Of a stretch of DNA of 64,000 nt, positions 23,618-36,859 are shown piece by piece (the first letter of the stretch is position 1; each line of letters opens with the position of its first letter). The translations under genes and the position numbers were made by a program. Below the pieces are notes generated by a model, which saw only the letters and a list, made by a program, of their open reading frames with translations, ran no database searches and was not told the DNA's origin. Where the stretch lies: contig NC_135557.1 in NCBI RefSeq assembly GCF_964340395.1, forward strand, positions 16,783,367 to 16,847,366. Direction: 5' to 3'. The DNA comes from Glandiceps talaboti. Lineage: Eukaryota; Hemichordata; Enteropneusta; Spengelidae.

Positions 23618-24924
23618 ATGGAAAGCCGGTTGGGACCATCGTCGACAACGCTACATTGCATAGAAAAAGCCTATCAAAGTCGTCGTCGTCATCGGCTGTT
23701 GTCGACGATAAAACTAGCTACACACGCCAATGTGGACCTTCATCGTCGTCGTCGTCATCACCATCACCATGCATACAAAAGTTTTCGTCATCGTTGGCCA
23801 AGTATGCGACATCATCGTTGATGCCTTTTAACAAGTCGTCATCGTCGATGGCCTAATATACTATGCGACACCATCGATGTTGAAAAATGCACATGCGCAG
23901 AAGATGCCTTTTAACAAAGTTGTTGTCGTTGGCAACCTTGCAACATGCATCGTCGTTGGCCGAGGGCGACGATGACAACAAGAAGTGCTTGCACCAATGG
24001 CACTCGGACAAAACAGCGTCAACAGCTAGCGTTGAGGACGTAAATGCAACACTTTTATCGTGTTTATTTCCGGCTGTTTATACTCATAGCTTGTATTTTC
24101 AAAGAATCTGGGTTGTATTCATGACTGACATTTCTAACCCCATGCCTGGAACTCGGCAGTGTTCAGTATTTATCATGTCAAGTTGTCATAGTGTGTAGGG
24201 AAATAAATTTAGCATGTCATTTTGAGATGTAGTCATCATAATCATTATGATATTTTGATGATCCCTTGGGTGTAGTTTTGGTTTTCCTACTTGTGTTTCG
24301 CTAAAAATATTTTTCTCAAACAGGGCTACAAATAAAACGTAATATCAGACACACATTAATTAGAGATCAAGAAAAAATCGTTTATTTACTAAACGTTTAT
24401 TTACACTTAAGGCGTTACGTTTTTTATGGGTTTGTTTTTCATGGTATTAAAGTATCGCCGAGTACCGGTGTTGGATATCGTCAATGTACACTGGTAAGTT
24501 GCCTCGATGATGTCGCATGATGTCATCGTCGCCCTCGGCCAACGACGATGCATGTTACAAAGTTGCGACTAAAAATAGCCTTTGCAACACCATCGATGGG
24601 TTCCATCGATGGTGTTGCAAAGGCTATTTTTAGTATTCTTGATTTAGACCGTCGACGAAGACGCAAAGGCATCTTCTGCGCATGTGCGTTTTTCAACATC
24701 GGTGGTGTCGCAAATAAGGCATCAACGATGATGTCGCATACTTGGCCAACGATGACGAAAACTTTTGCATGCATGGTGATGTTGATGACGACGACGATGA
24801 AGGTCCACATTGGCGTGTGTAGCTAGTTTTATCGTCGACAACAGCCGATGACGACGACGACTTTGATAGGCTTTTTCTATGCAATGTAGCGTTGATGACG
24901 ATGGTCCCAACCGGCTTTCCATAT
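23616..24924. mobile_element. Foldback-type element with ~360-400-bp terminal inverted repeats
   Basis: The left arm, 23616-23977, is the inverted copy of the right arm, 24521-24924. Ends are ATATGGAAAGCCGG and CCGGCTTTCCATAT. Identity is very high over the outer 200 bp. Examples are AGAAAAAGCCTATCAAAGTC, AACTAGCTACACACGCCAAT and GTTTTCGTCATCGTTGGCC, each present in both orientations. The inner arms diverge. The right arm has an extra segment holding a perfect 65-nt hairpin (24569-24633), while the left arm has tttaacaagtcgtcatcgtcg-like sequence instead. The 543-bp middle has a 103-codon plus-strand frame (23887-24198) that begins in the left arm and shows no transposase motif. Both outer flanks are CAT repeats in the same orientation, so the element seems to have inserted into a CAT microsatellite. 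Arms are rich in CGT/CGA triplets, unlike the flanks. Probably non-autonomous; superfamily unknown. Confidence 0.9.
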
Positions 24925-24937
24925 CATCATCATCATC

Positions 24938-24993
<56 letters not shown>

Positions 24994-25026
24994 AATCATC
25001 ACCACCACTACCATCACCAGCATCAT
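24922..25026. repeat. (CAT)n array, right of foldback element
   Basis: CAT repeats in the same strand orientation as the block at 23565-23617. They degrade to CAC/CAT mixtures by 25026. This fits one original microsatellite split by the foldback insertion. Confidence 0.95.
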
Positions 25027-27470
25027 GATTTTAGTTGCCAGCCTCAACCTCGCCTCATCAACAACAACAACTCTATCGCTATTGTTGTCAGTACGATCAA
25101 TAACATCATCATCATCATCACGTTCTCTACTGTCGGCAAAATGACCATCAAAATTAAGTTATTTCACTTAAAATGAGTCCAATACCTGAACATGACAAAG
25201 TAATTAACTCTCACTGCTTGACGTAGGCTCATGTAGACTTTCCCTGTCCAAGATATATGTGTTGAGTGTGTATAAACACTCAAATGTTACAACTATACAA
25301 CGTGACACTGTGTCATTAAATCTTCTAAGAGTTTTCTAAGAGTGTCTTTATGTCTGTTTTCTAGTCACGTATTATTACCTGAGATTGACATAATTGGTTG
25401 TTGTCTCAGTCTACCATGATGTCATTGAATGTTTACAATTAAAACTGTCAATGACATCGACACGGAGACAGCAATCTTCGTTTAGTAAAAGCTTCAAAAG
25501 GATCCGAACCACATATATACCAGGCATTCTTAGGGCTAAAATAGGTAAAACACGACTCTAAAAAGAGATCCAAAGTGGGGATCGAACTTACGAGGAGCAT
25601 ATAGTTAACAACCAAAAAAAACAGATAATAGTTGATGTTGCTAAGCAACAGACTTATTCCGATATATACTTTTTGCACTAACCTCGATATATACAGTGAA
25701 AGTACAATTCAAATACATTACACAAGGCTACCATAATCTAAGAAGGCTATGAATCATGGTAACATTTCTCGTTATACAACACTTTTATAGAGATAATATT
25801 TCAAATAGTTTAGAATAATCGTTTTTCTTACATATACTTTTAGGCAAAGAACTAAGCTAAATGTTGTCCTACACGTATTACACGCCATACCGAACGTGTC
25901 TCGAAGACCGATGTCCCTGAAATTTCTCGGCACTTTTACAGGGGAAATATACAGTATTCTGTCATGTTTCATTCTAGAGTAGCTTCGTTTTGATTATCAC
26001 TCCGGCCTCTATTTACAATAATTTGCAGATTTAATGAATTCAGGAGACATTTCTTTTAGGTCACGTGAGTTCATTGAATGATGATTAAATTTTGCAATGA
26101 TAACAAGTCTCTGTAATTTGCAAATTTTTTTGAATAATTTAATAATGATGTGTAGTGCTTTATTAATAAAGCAATAGACCTATCTGTTGATCATTTTTCT
26201 GCTTCCTCATTCATCAAATGCTAACATATAGTGTACGTATATACATATACAATGCATAGATCAATACAAGGTGACCTCATCACTAAATTATGTGCTTCTT
26301 CGGATTAAAATTATCATTTTTGTCCCAAAACCTAAGACTCAAGAACTATCAGGGAGACTCGACCGAGATTTGGTGTAGCAGGGACGTTTCTTTACATACC
26401 CAACTGAAGCCAAAACACACACATCCACACGATTCTTCTGAGCAATCATGACCATTCCCTTAGTAACATGAACACATGCAAATGATGGAGTCTGTTTTAA
26501 AGATGGTGAGCAGTGAAATAAACACACATTGAAAAGCAAGTTGTACACAAACATACCTATCAATTTAGATCACGCCCATAGCAACAAACTAATGGTAGTG
26601 CCTTTTATGAAGATAACACTGATAGGTGGTCAAGTGAGCAAACATGGAAAAAAAATTGAAACAAATATGCCCAACACGAAGTACATCACCAATAACAACA
26701 GTGGAATGATTTTGTCCCATTGCACAGATGACAACAGTCACGACTAGTCTTGAGTGATTGAACTTTCAAATGATATAAATATTATATAATCAGCATAAAT
26801 GTCACTCAATATTAATAGTCTCATGATACTATTTGCTCAGTCTGGATTGTAAGTTCCAATTAAATACAAATGTACATAGCAACCATTGCGTAATCCATAG
26901 TAACAACCAAGAGATAATATCTTGTGCAAGGATAATGATAGTGTCATGGTACCATTCAACCTATATCTAAACTGCATTATGTTCCAATAACAAAAGTATT
27001 CAAATACTTGCATAGTATACATTTGTGTGCTATGCCATTGATAATGTTTTTTCCACTGATGCTATTTTTTTCTGTAATTCTCACACATTCTTTATGCACC
27101 AGTCTTAAGTTTACATTCAGGGATTGACGTCTTTCCTGGACATAAGTGATAGACTGATCATCTAGTGGTCTTATTGATAATCTGGAGTATCACAGCTCCC
27201 TTTCATCCAATTCACCTTTGCCATTAGGAAGAGAGAATTTAATTGATTGTATCGATATTTTAGCAGTCGTACCTTAAATACGTCATAACCGTACGTCAGC
27301 TGTTACATCAAAGTAATTAATACATAGGGATTCCATGCTTGGCGTGACGATGTCAATGGTGTTACATGTATCTATATACAACACCATCTATATCTGACAA
27401 GCAGCTACGTTTAATCGCGGCCATTCTGTCGGTACTGTTTGAAGTGACATTGATCACAAAAGCGTTCAAC
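25027..27470. other. No gene recognised
   Basis: Short CAA and CAT stretches lie at 25060-25125. Otherwise AT-rich. Frames of 60-76 codons occur on both strands (for example 26339-26563 minus and 26529-26747 plus) with no domain or partner exon seen. Confidence 0.5.
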
Positions 27471-27651
27471 TTCATCGGTTTGTAAGAGACCTTCTTTTAA
27501 TGTATAAGAATTTAACAGCTTGCATCCTTCATCAACCTGATCCAATAATAATAATAATAATATTATTATTAACCTGATCCAATGATAATTATGTATAACT
27601 GTATAACTATATAAACAATATATATGAAAAGGTCCCTTACAAACCGATGAA
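27471..27651. mobile_element. Short TIR element (MITE-like), 181 bp
   Basis: The termini are inverted copies, matching at 22 of 23 positions: TTCATCGGTTTGTAAGAGAC (from 27471) and GTCCCTTACAAACCGATGAA (to 27651). The inside carries AACCTGATCCAAT twice, on either side of an AATAATAATATTATTATT palindrome. No coding potential. Confidence 0.75.
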
Positions 27652-27862
27652 ATGCAATGTTTCTAATATATTTGAAATCCTACAATATTTATTATTAAAC
27701 GATATGGTTGATAAAATCCTCGCTAGTATAATTTTTCCAGCTGTGTATTAATCTCTAGACTTTCATTTTGACTGCGGCGTTGTGCGAGTCATTTCATGAA
27801 GAAGATTGTTGATCAATTGAAGAACTCAGTTCTCGAAAGTATACTTATTCCGCAGTGTATAT

Positions 27863-28848
<986 letters not shown>

Positions 28849-29232
28849 TTAAAAGGGAACATCACTGCGGTAAATAAAGACTTTGTGGGGGGGGGGGGGG
28901 TTCTGGAGAGTAATTTCCTAATTTTACATGATATAATATTTTGCGCATTTGCCATTAAATTACAAATTGAAACATGTTCCATATCCATTCTTCGATTGCA
29001 GTGATACAGCAATGCCTCATGGGAGTCAACACACAAAGATATGTATTACATGAACACTAAATATTAATGACTCCTAAGTGCTTATTGCTTTCAGATAAAT
29101 AACCAAAAGTTTTTATTGTTCATCTAATACATATGCCAACTCATTGAAAGCCATGCTGGACCACTGTTAGGACAATCAATGTCAGCAAATTTCAAGTTAA
29201 GTGGATATTCTACGAGTGGTATTCCCCTTTAA
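28849..29232. mobile_element. TTAA-flanked MITE, copy 1
   Basis: TTAA at 28849-28852 is followed by AAGGGAACATCAC. The other end reads GTGGTATTCCCCT followed by TTAA (29229-29232). The ends are thus inverted repeats of about 13 bp (11 matching) between TTAA sites. Inside are a 10-bp G run (about 28888) and the markers CATGGGAGTCA and TGCTTATTGCTTTCAGATA, which recur in order in 34787-35356. TTAA target duplication is the hallmark of piggyBac transposition. Membership is inference from ends only. Confidence 0.7.
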
Positions 29233-29526
29233 AGACCCATGAAGACATGATTACAAATTTTGGTTCTCGTTACAAAATGACCAACATACATATGAAAGTG
29301 AATTACAGTGGTAGCGATAACATCCTTTGGTGTTTCAATTTCCATCGTTTACATACTGAAAGCTTGAATTCTTTCGGAAAACAAGGTTTATTCAGAATTA
29401 ATGGAATATTAATAAATAAAACAAAATGTATCAATATTTTATAGATTATTATAATATGTGTTATCATGCTATAATATATATGGTATCCATAATATGGATA
29501 ATATATGGTCGTTATCATACCCTTCC

Positions 29527-29535
<9 letters not shown>

Positions 29536-29619
<84 letters not shown>
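29536..29619. repeat. (AT)n tract
   Basis: About 84 bp of pure AT dinucleotide. Frames through it give Tyr/Ile repeats. Confidence 0.97.
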
Positions 29620-29621
<2 letters not shown>

Positions 29622-29633
29622 AATTGTGTTATG

Positions 29634-29828
29634 TCAATGAAAATGTCTTACTTTCTCGAGCAAGCTCGGCGAACAATAAGGTTTGGTGTTGACGACGAAT
29701 CTGAGTATCATAAACAAGGCCAGCAGCCGGTAAAGGAAACCCTCGAATCCACTCAGGCTACACTTAGCCGTCCGAGAACTGTCACAAGTCATTCTCTGTT
29801 GTCACTCAAAGTACAACAAATAATCTAA
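29634..29828 (+). CDS. Candidate coding fragment, unknown
   Basis: After the AT tract the frame stays open for about 65 codons to a stop at 29826-29828. The peptide reads MSMKMSYFLEQARRTIRFGV and continues hydrophilic and balanced, with DDESEYHKQGQQ and ending SLLSLKVQQII. Its composition is more protein-like than other frames here, with no membrane segment or signal peptide. I know no family for it. It could be a terminal exon, a transposon relic or chance. No acceptor site, poly(A) context or neighbouring exon confirms it. The start shown is the first methionine outside the AT repeat. Confidence 0.15.
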   Translation, partial: SMKMSYFLEQARRTIRFGVDDESEYHKQGQQPVKETLESTQATLSRPRTVTSHSLLSLKVQQII

Positions 29829-30825
29829 ATATTCTCTTAACTTTGGATCAGAATGACAGATTTTTAACAAAGGTTAATGTAAAGATCCAGCCAACCGAGA
29901 ATCTCTTAATCGAAGTTTATGAGCTCCCGCTTTCGCTCCACCGAATACCCGTTCATTTTCCATTTCATCTCCAATCACAAAATCAGACCTGTCAGAAGTT
30001 AATTTTCTGTACATATTGTCGTTACCAGACGACATTTAGTTATTTCTTTCATAATATGTAAAAATTTTGGCGCCATTTCTCCATTTTTGTTGAGATTCCA
30101 ACATGAAAGACCCAAATATAAGCCCAATGTTTGATCTTTCCGCACAGGTACGCATTAACCCTGATCTTATGTAATCGGAAAACTGACTTTTTTCGTTAGC
30201 ACACTATAGTGAATATATTTAAGTCATGTTTTAATCTTTGAAATACATTGCTATTTCGTTAACTCTTATAAAGATTTACTTCAATTTTCATGTGCACTTA
30301 CTAATAAGTCAACGTTCCATACAGAAGGAATGTGCTTAAATGGTTTAGCTGGCATATATGTAATCACTGTGTTTGTATAATTTGAAATCATTTCAGCGAT
30401 AATTACCGGAGTGCGGAGGAGCACACTATATCAAACAGGCTCAAGAATACTTACTGATTGGAATACTTATTGATTACTGGTGCCTCTAAACTTTGTTGTA
30501 TACAGTTTGATTTAACTGAAATAATAAAGACAATGTAGCGCTTAGACAGTTTAGTACTGAGGCCCATGCTACGTTAATGTATAACTTTGTTAGAAGCTTC
30601 TAAAATTCACAACGCGTGCAATGTTGTATAATAATGATGGTGCCTGTTGATAAGTAAGTGCCTGTGATTTGAAATAATGCGGTTTATCTCTGTGGGAAAA
30701 ATGACCGGTAATTGTTCTAGTCTCCTTGTAAATAAATGAACTTCTGAGTATTGATTATACAAGATTGAGTCTATTCAGAGCTTTACTATCATGGTAGAAA
30801 TCGATAAATCAACTCCTGTATATTC

Positions 30826-30830
<5 letters not shown>
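29829..30830. other. No gene recognised
   Basis: A 72-codon plus-strand frame (29843-30061) begins just after the candidate fragment and has no recognisable features. The rest is AT-rich. Confidence 0.45.
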
Positions 30831-30899
<69 letters not shown>

Positions 30900-30926
30900 T
30901 TACCCTCACTCACTCTCTCTCTCTCT
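30831..30926. repeat. (CT)n tract
   Basis: About 65 bp of CT dinucleotides followed by degenerate CTCACT/CTCT sequence. Confidence 0.97.
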
Positions 30927-33900
30927 TACCCACCCTCATTCTACTAACATCCCGTCTGTTAGGGACGTAAGTCACGTAACTATAATACATATGTAATGAG
31001 AGCCTGCTTTGAAAACATAATTCAATTGAGGGACATGTCTTACATTAAAAGATAATGAAGAATAATCACGTTCTCCTTCAAAAATCTATTTCTGATAATA
31101 CGTCAATGCCTTCCACACAATTCGATGCAAACCATATAAGTTAAGTTACTTATAAGAAATGGGACTAAATATTCTGTCATAGTCTGCAACACTTGGATAT
31201 TGAAATGGTGAGCTTGGATTAATGGATCATAATATGTTCGCGTTGAAAATAGGCACCAATCATTGTACACAGCGGCACCATTTGATGTCATCTGAGGTTC
31301 ATTTGCGTCAAGGATAAGGCCATTACCTCTGTCAATTTTCATTCGACGTCACCCATCCATGACCGCGCATTCATCGCTGTATTTCGTCAAGAGCTCGCGT
31401 TTTGACTAGTTATTTAACGATACAATTTTCAGAAACCAGCACAACTTACCGCAATTTGCGCTCAAAATACTTTCGCAAATTACCAATGTAACATCAATGG
31501 CAGTGGCTATCGTCTGACCTTGCTAAAGAGACTGTGCAGCGTCTTTGAGATTAAAAACAATATTGCGATCGCGATATTGTATAATGTTTTACAAGTTTTA
31601 CAAATTTAAGATTACCAATGCGTGGTTTGTTTATCACAAAGCTGTACCGTTATTTCTGTGATGGCAGTAACACAATTAGTGTAATCGAACTGTTCTTAAT
31701 TTGTAATCATTACTTTGCAAACTTAAACATCCAAATTACAACACTGAACAACTGAATCGCAACCTCACATAGTTGCTTTCGCAAGCGCAACATTACCGCA
31801 GGATTTTCCCAATCGCAAACGTAAAGCGCAAATCTCAAGATGCATGTTCCAAACATATACGCTAGTTAAGACTAGAAGTAGCCCTGAGGTACAATCTTAT
31901 GTCTTGCAAAACAGTTGTGTGACTGTTCGTATAATATGTACTCCACGGGAAATTATCCTCTGCCTCTGCATATGCTGATGAACTTACGAAATGAGAAATT
32001 AGGTCACGAAAGAAAATCGCCAGGAACTCTACACAGCAAAGACAGAAGCCGAGTCTTAAAGTTATCAGGTTCCGTAAGATTATACGATTTTGTGTTGAAT
32101 AATTGAAAACCGTCGCTAGATTACAGAATTTTGCCAGGTTTTCCCTAAGCTGAATATTTGTGTTCTGTTTAGGTGTCATCATCACGCTGCCACACGATTT
32201 CATCCGGTTTAATCAAGTGTTATGCGCAGTCGTAGTATCGATTACATTGACGTCAGAGGCGATGGAAATCGTCGAAGAGAATTTTTGCGACCAATATCAT
32301 AAAGTGGAGTGTCGTTCCATGAAAAATTTACGCACGAACTGTTTACACCTGCATGTTAAATAATTTCGGAAACGAGACTCCATTTTATGATGTTGGTCGA
32401 GAAAATGTTATGACCTTCCTGTTATTTACTGATAGGTCAGTCAACACATCAAACACAAGTATGTGAGTGAATGTAAAGAATGAAAATAATCCTCCCTATG
32501 CGTCTCGGATGCGGAAGGTTCCGTAAACGCAACGAGCATGCGCAGAAGAGGTCAGGCAAATCATGTGTAGTATATTATTCCAAATGCACCTACCTGTAGC
32601 CCGCCAACATGGTTGGGGGGGGGGCGCAAGATGGAATCATTGTAGTTACAAAAAATGTGGGTAATTTTTATACAACAGTGGTTGGTTAACATTTATCAAT
32701 AGTATATTCTCGTTTTCCCCACAATGCACCATTGGCTATTCAATTCCCTACCATCTGATGATATAGTTTAAGCGTTACAACCGCCGCAACCCACTGAACA
32801 TTGTTTAAATGTCAGCGAACATTGCATTTCATCGATAGCTTATTTCACAGAAATAAATATATCTTAATAGATATCGGTAATCCGACTCCAGAACAGAAAA
32901 TTATTGGTTTTCTTGTGGCGCCAAATGCATGAAATGCAGAGTGTGATCAACTCCATTGTAGAGTGAGGACCGCTAGACAGTGTTCGATGGCGTGACGTCT
33001 ATGATGACGTCATCACATACTTAAGCTTATACTGCAAAACTCAAAGAAAGATTGTAGGGTTTCCATAAGACGGCATACCGTTGTTTATATCTCGTACAAT
33101 GGTTTTTGACAGCGAATTAAACAGGAATAATACAGGCATTGATAGGGGGAATGCACATGGAATATTACATTTTGTCTCACTGTGAACACAACTAAACACT
33201 TTTTGTGTTTGAATATTTCTTCTTTCATCCAGCAGTGGTGTTCATTTGTGTTCATATTTAGACAAAATGTATTATTTTGAAAATTAATGTTTTTGACCTG
33301 TCGATTTCTGTATTTGTTTTTTATGTCTTTCGTAACAACAAAACTTGTGCGAGACATAGAAAACATCGTACTGCCTAACTGAACTCTGTGGTCACTCTGG
33401 TTTGGTGGCACGTACTTGGGATATTGATATATACTTAGACTGGTCTGATATATATAGCAACGCGCGGTAATCGTTCGACCCACACACGCGCATGTGACCT
33501 AGCCCTTAACTAAGAACGTTCAAGAAAAACTTTCTGAGCAGAAAATCACATAATTTACGAAAGACTTGTTTTGACCATGTGAACTCTGGGGTACATGGCA
33601 TGCCTATATAGTGATCATGACTCGATTGCCAACAAACAAAATGCACTTCATCCGAACGTGCGTTTCAGACGACCACTGAATTCTACTAATATGGTCATGT
33701 GGTGACGATTTGTCAACGGTAAACCGTTCTTGCTGCTCAGACGAACATACAAATTCTTACTTCTTGTAACAAGTACAAAACATCACGTCTGACAAACAGA
33801 AATCTGACGTCACGTGTTTCATCAGAACTTGAACACGGTCGTCTTAAATTAAATCAGCTAAGTGTACTCATGTTACTGTCAACCTATCTGATCCTGTCCA

Positions 33901-34269
33901 AACTGTTTCGTATCAGGTAATGACATGATATCATGTTTCATTACCAAGATATCGAATTGATTACTCTAGCTCAAGGTACAATGCGTACATTTTTGGGTAA
34001 AGTACGCTTTCCAATAGTAATTTTTTTGTTGTGACAAATAATCTAATTACCTGCCGGGATTTTATCAGGATTCTAGTAAGGTGCGTTGATTCAACTTTGT
34101 GATATAAACTGGTGGAAAGTTTACATGAACAGTTTGTCATATACCAACATGAACACATCAAATCTACACTACCTGTAACTTTAACTTTATCTTTTGTAGA
34201 TATGTGACTTACAATATTATATACGCCAAGACAGAACCACATGATATGCGCGAGTGCAGGTCGAGTGTA
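30927..34269. other. No gene recognised
   Basis: Frames up to 132 codons (33085-33483 minus) and 113 codons (31862-32203 minus) have mixed composition but no family resemblance, and no exon chain could be built. A 9-bp G run lies near 32616. The segment 32533-32755 is listed separately as a possible diverged repeat. Confidence 0.45.
32533..32755. repeat. Possible diverged relative of the agggaacttgcaa MITE
   Basis: GAGCATGCGCAGA at the left and ttcccCACAATGCACCATT then TTCCCTA at the right match, in order, landmarks of the 44.1-kb and 58.4-kb elements. The interior is poorly conserved, so this is tentative. Confidence 0.35.
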
Positions 34270-34347
34270 CTTGGGGTATTTGCACGAGTGTTTGCAGTGT
34301 TCTCTGCGGGCGGATGTACGTACTGCAAGCACGTGCAAATACCCAAG
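34270..34347. repeat. Inverted repeat (hairpin arms ~25 bp)
   Basis: CTTGGGGTATTTGCACGAG plus TGTTTGCAG on the left (34270-34297) faces CTGCAAGCACGTGCAAATAC plus CCAAG on the right (34323-34347), with a loop of about 25 bp. Weaker inverted similarity seems to extend outward, so this may be the core of an old MITE. Frames on both strands cross it and are not convincing genes. Confidence 0.6.
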
Positions 34348-34786
34348 GGAACGCCACACTTCCATAAACACGTTATGCGGCCATTTGTCATAGTATTGAA
34401 TCACCTGTGGGCAAATGCATTTGTACGGCTGTACACACAATATGGTACAATAAGTCAGACCAAAAATCAACACCAGACATTATCGCGATTTCAACCTGTT
34501 ACTGTAATAATTATGGATAAAATCGACGCCTAAATGACATGTTCAGTATATAATTATGATTGGTATTTTAACAATTTTCAATGAATGTATAGATCGAAAA
34601 ACTAAATACTCTACCGTTCAAGCTGGTGCACGTTTAAATGCACAGCTTCTTTCTGTATAACACAAACATTCAAATCAAATATCAAATTGCAGACATAGTC
34701 ATATAAATTTTTCTTGGACAATTAATCATTCTAAAATTACAATATATAAGCTATTAAGTACACAATTCAAAATAAATAGATATAGT
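34348..34786. other. No gene recognised
   Basis: AT-rich tail of the inverted repeat region. Nothing supported. Confidence 0.45.
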
Positions 34787-35356
34787 TTAAAAGGGGTAAA
34801 ACACCATTAATTTCGCGAAAGTGCCAATAAACACCAAACTGAAGTAGACAATAACACTTGTTTTAGTTGCATTTAATGTGCTGGTACGAGCCAGCGTCCC
34901 TGGAACGAGGATTACATGTGCTTAGCGGCCATTGTACTCGACTTGGTGACGCAATTGCTACCATCCACCCAACCAGCAAAAACAACAACAAAAAATATGT
35001 TTTAAAATATGTTTTGTGTGGCGGAATTGACCACCTTTGCAATTTGTCAATTATATAATAAAAATTGACCTTTGACCCCCTGGTTCATATTCATTATTCT
35101 GTGGTTGTCTATGGAATAGTCCTGTATTGCATCATGGGAGTCAGCAGACATGCATATGCCTTAGATTAACAAAAAACATCCATGTGCTTATCATTTTCAG
35201 ATAGACAGATAAATATATTGTTTATCTTATGCATGACGTCTCAAACTGCGATGAGGCAACGTTTCAGTTTGGTGTTTTTGTGAAATATAATGCTACTTTC
35301 CTTATCCCACAGTTTACGAAAATCCCATTATTTCCGGGAGTAGAATTCCCCTTTAA
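34787..35356. mobile_element. TTAA-flanked MITE, copy 2
   Basis: TTAA at 34787-34790 is followed by AAGGGGTAAAAC. The right end reads TAGAATTCCCCT followed by TTAA (35353-35356). The interior from about 35130 shares with copy 1, in order, CATGGGAGTCAGCA and GCTTATCATTTTCAGATA, then the closing AATTCCCCTTTAA. This copy is longer (570 bp versus 384 bp), with extra sequence in the left half, including a 63-codon frame that shows no transposase motif. Confidence 0.65.
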
Positions 35357-36701
35357 TTTCTAAACCCACGCGTTTACCGACAAATATAGTGGTAAAATTT
35401 ATAAATGCGTTTTACATTTGTAATTATGAAAAATAGACATCGTCATGGTTACATGAAGATTTGTGAATTTACAGGGATACAAATATAGATGGCAATGTTT
35501 ATATCAGCGAAAGTAGTGTGAATTTAAATTATAAAACGACCCCATGCCTCGGTTTGACTTTTTTTAAATAGTCTTCTTATATGTACGTGATAAAATGCTA
35601 TACCTCAAAGACTCCAGTGCACCCGAACTTACACTACACATAGTTGCCTTTACGGCAGCAAATTAAATACATGTTCAGAAAAAGTGATACAGTAATGGAC
35701 GTTAGGCTTTTAATTCAATTTAATCAACGACATTATAAGATGTTGTCCTGGGACGTCACCTATCGGGTCGGGTCATCGCTGTGAGATGGGGGAATCTGTA
35801 TAGCTATGTAGATTGCTAAAATTGAACTTACCCACGGTTACAGAACATTTTATGAGTAGTCGAGAAAATAAGTTGAATACCAAACTACCAACATGATATA
35901 GTGATAGTGATTTTTATGTATGTATTCTAAAAGGTGCGTGAATGTAACATTTAGTTTAGTTTAGTAGTGCTGGTGACGCACTGAAGATTAGGGGTACAGA
36001 AAGGAACTAATTTTTACGAAATAGGATGCTAGAACTTGTCATAGCAGTGCGACTGCAATTTGTGTATGTACATAAGACTAGTAGTATATTGAAAATGGTA
36101 TAGCAAGATGATATATAACTGTACTTGCAACGGCGCGAAAGTGTGGTAGTTTAAGACATGGAAGCTCATGCCATTAATATAATGTATTTATAATATTATA
36201 TAGATATCTGCGCAGGTGAGGCCATCAAGCCGAATATTGGACTACGTTATCCATAACTCAGTAACTCAGTGTTCGGCCTATGTACGAGTATTACAGCAAC
36301 TTCACAGCACACTTGATTCAGGAGAAGCTATGAGGGTGTTTACAACCTCAACAGAGAAAAGCAGAAAATGAATAACTACTCTCTTCACCCAACATGTCGC
36401 TAATTGGTGTTGTCAAGGTCATATATTACTACTTGATCTGACTGCATGACACTTGCCCCGTGTACAGACTAATGTGTACCGCGCCTTAGTAGCGTGTCCA
36501 GTATTTCAACAATGCAAGTATGTATCATGTATTTTGTTAAAGATACGTTCCGGTATTCTCACGCCATTCTTTCTCACGAAAATTGTCGCCATATAAAATG
36601 AAGTTGATGAAAGAAGATGTCTCCATCCTTAGTGAACACATTGATGGTTGAATATCTATATTAATTTTATATTGCTGTTAATGTTGTCGGTTATGGTGTT
36701 G
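35357..36701. other. No gene recognised
   Basis: AT-rich without open frames of note. Confidence 0.5.
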
Positions 36702-36728
36702 TTTTTATTGCTGTTGTTGTTGTTGCTG

Positions 36729-36760
<32 letters not shown>

Positions 36761-36776
36761 GGTGGTGGCGGTGTTG

Positions 36777-36841
<65 letters not shown>

Positions 36842-36842
36842 G
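36702..36842. repeat. (GTT)(GGT) trinucleotide array
   Basis: GTT and GTG/GGT blocks alternate. Leu/Val and Gln/His runs in the translations are artefacts. Confidence 0.96.
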
Positions 36843-36859
36843 ACATTTGTAAATGTATG

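Noticed and set aside
23327-23856. Poly-His, poly-Ser/Pro, poly-Thr and poly-Asp/Gly proteins over trinucleotide arrays (also 36648-37090, 42559-43036, 53587-54136, 56663-56931)
   Set aside because: All frames of a stop-free triplet repeat are open. There is no flanking domain or single favoured frame.
33961-34533. Overlapping 170- and 109-codon frames on opposite strands
   Set aside because: Both cross the inverted repeat at 34270-34347, composition is AT-driven, and no family is recognisable.
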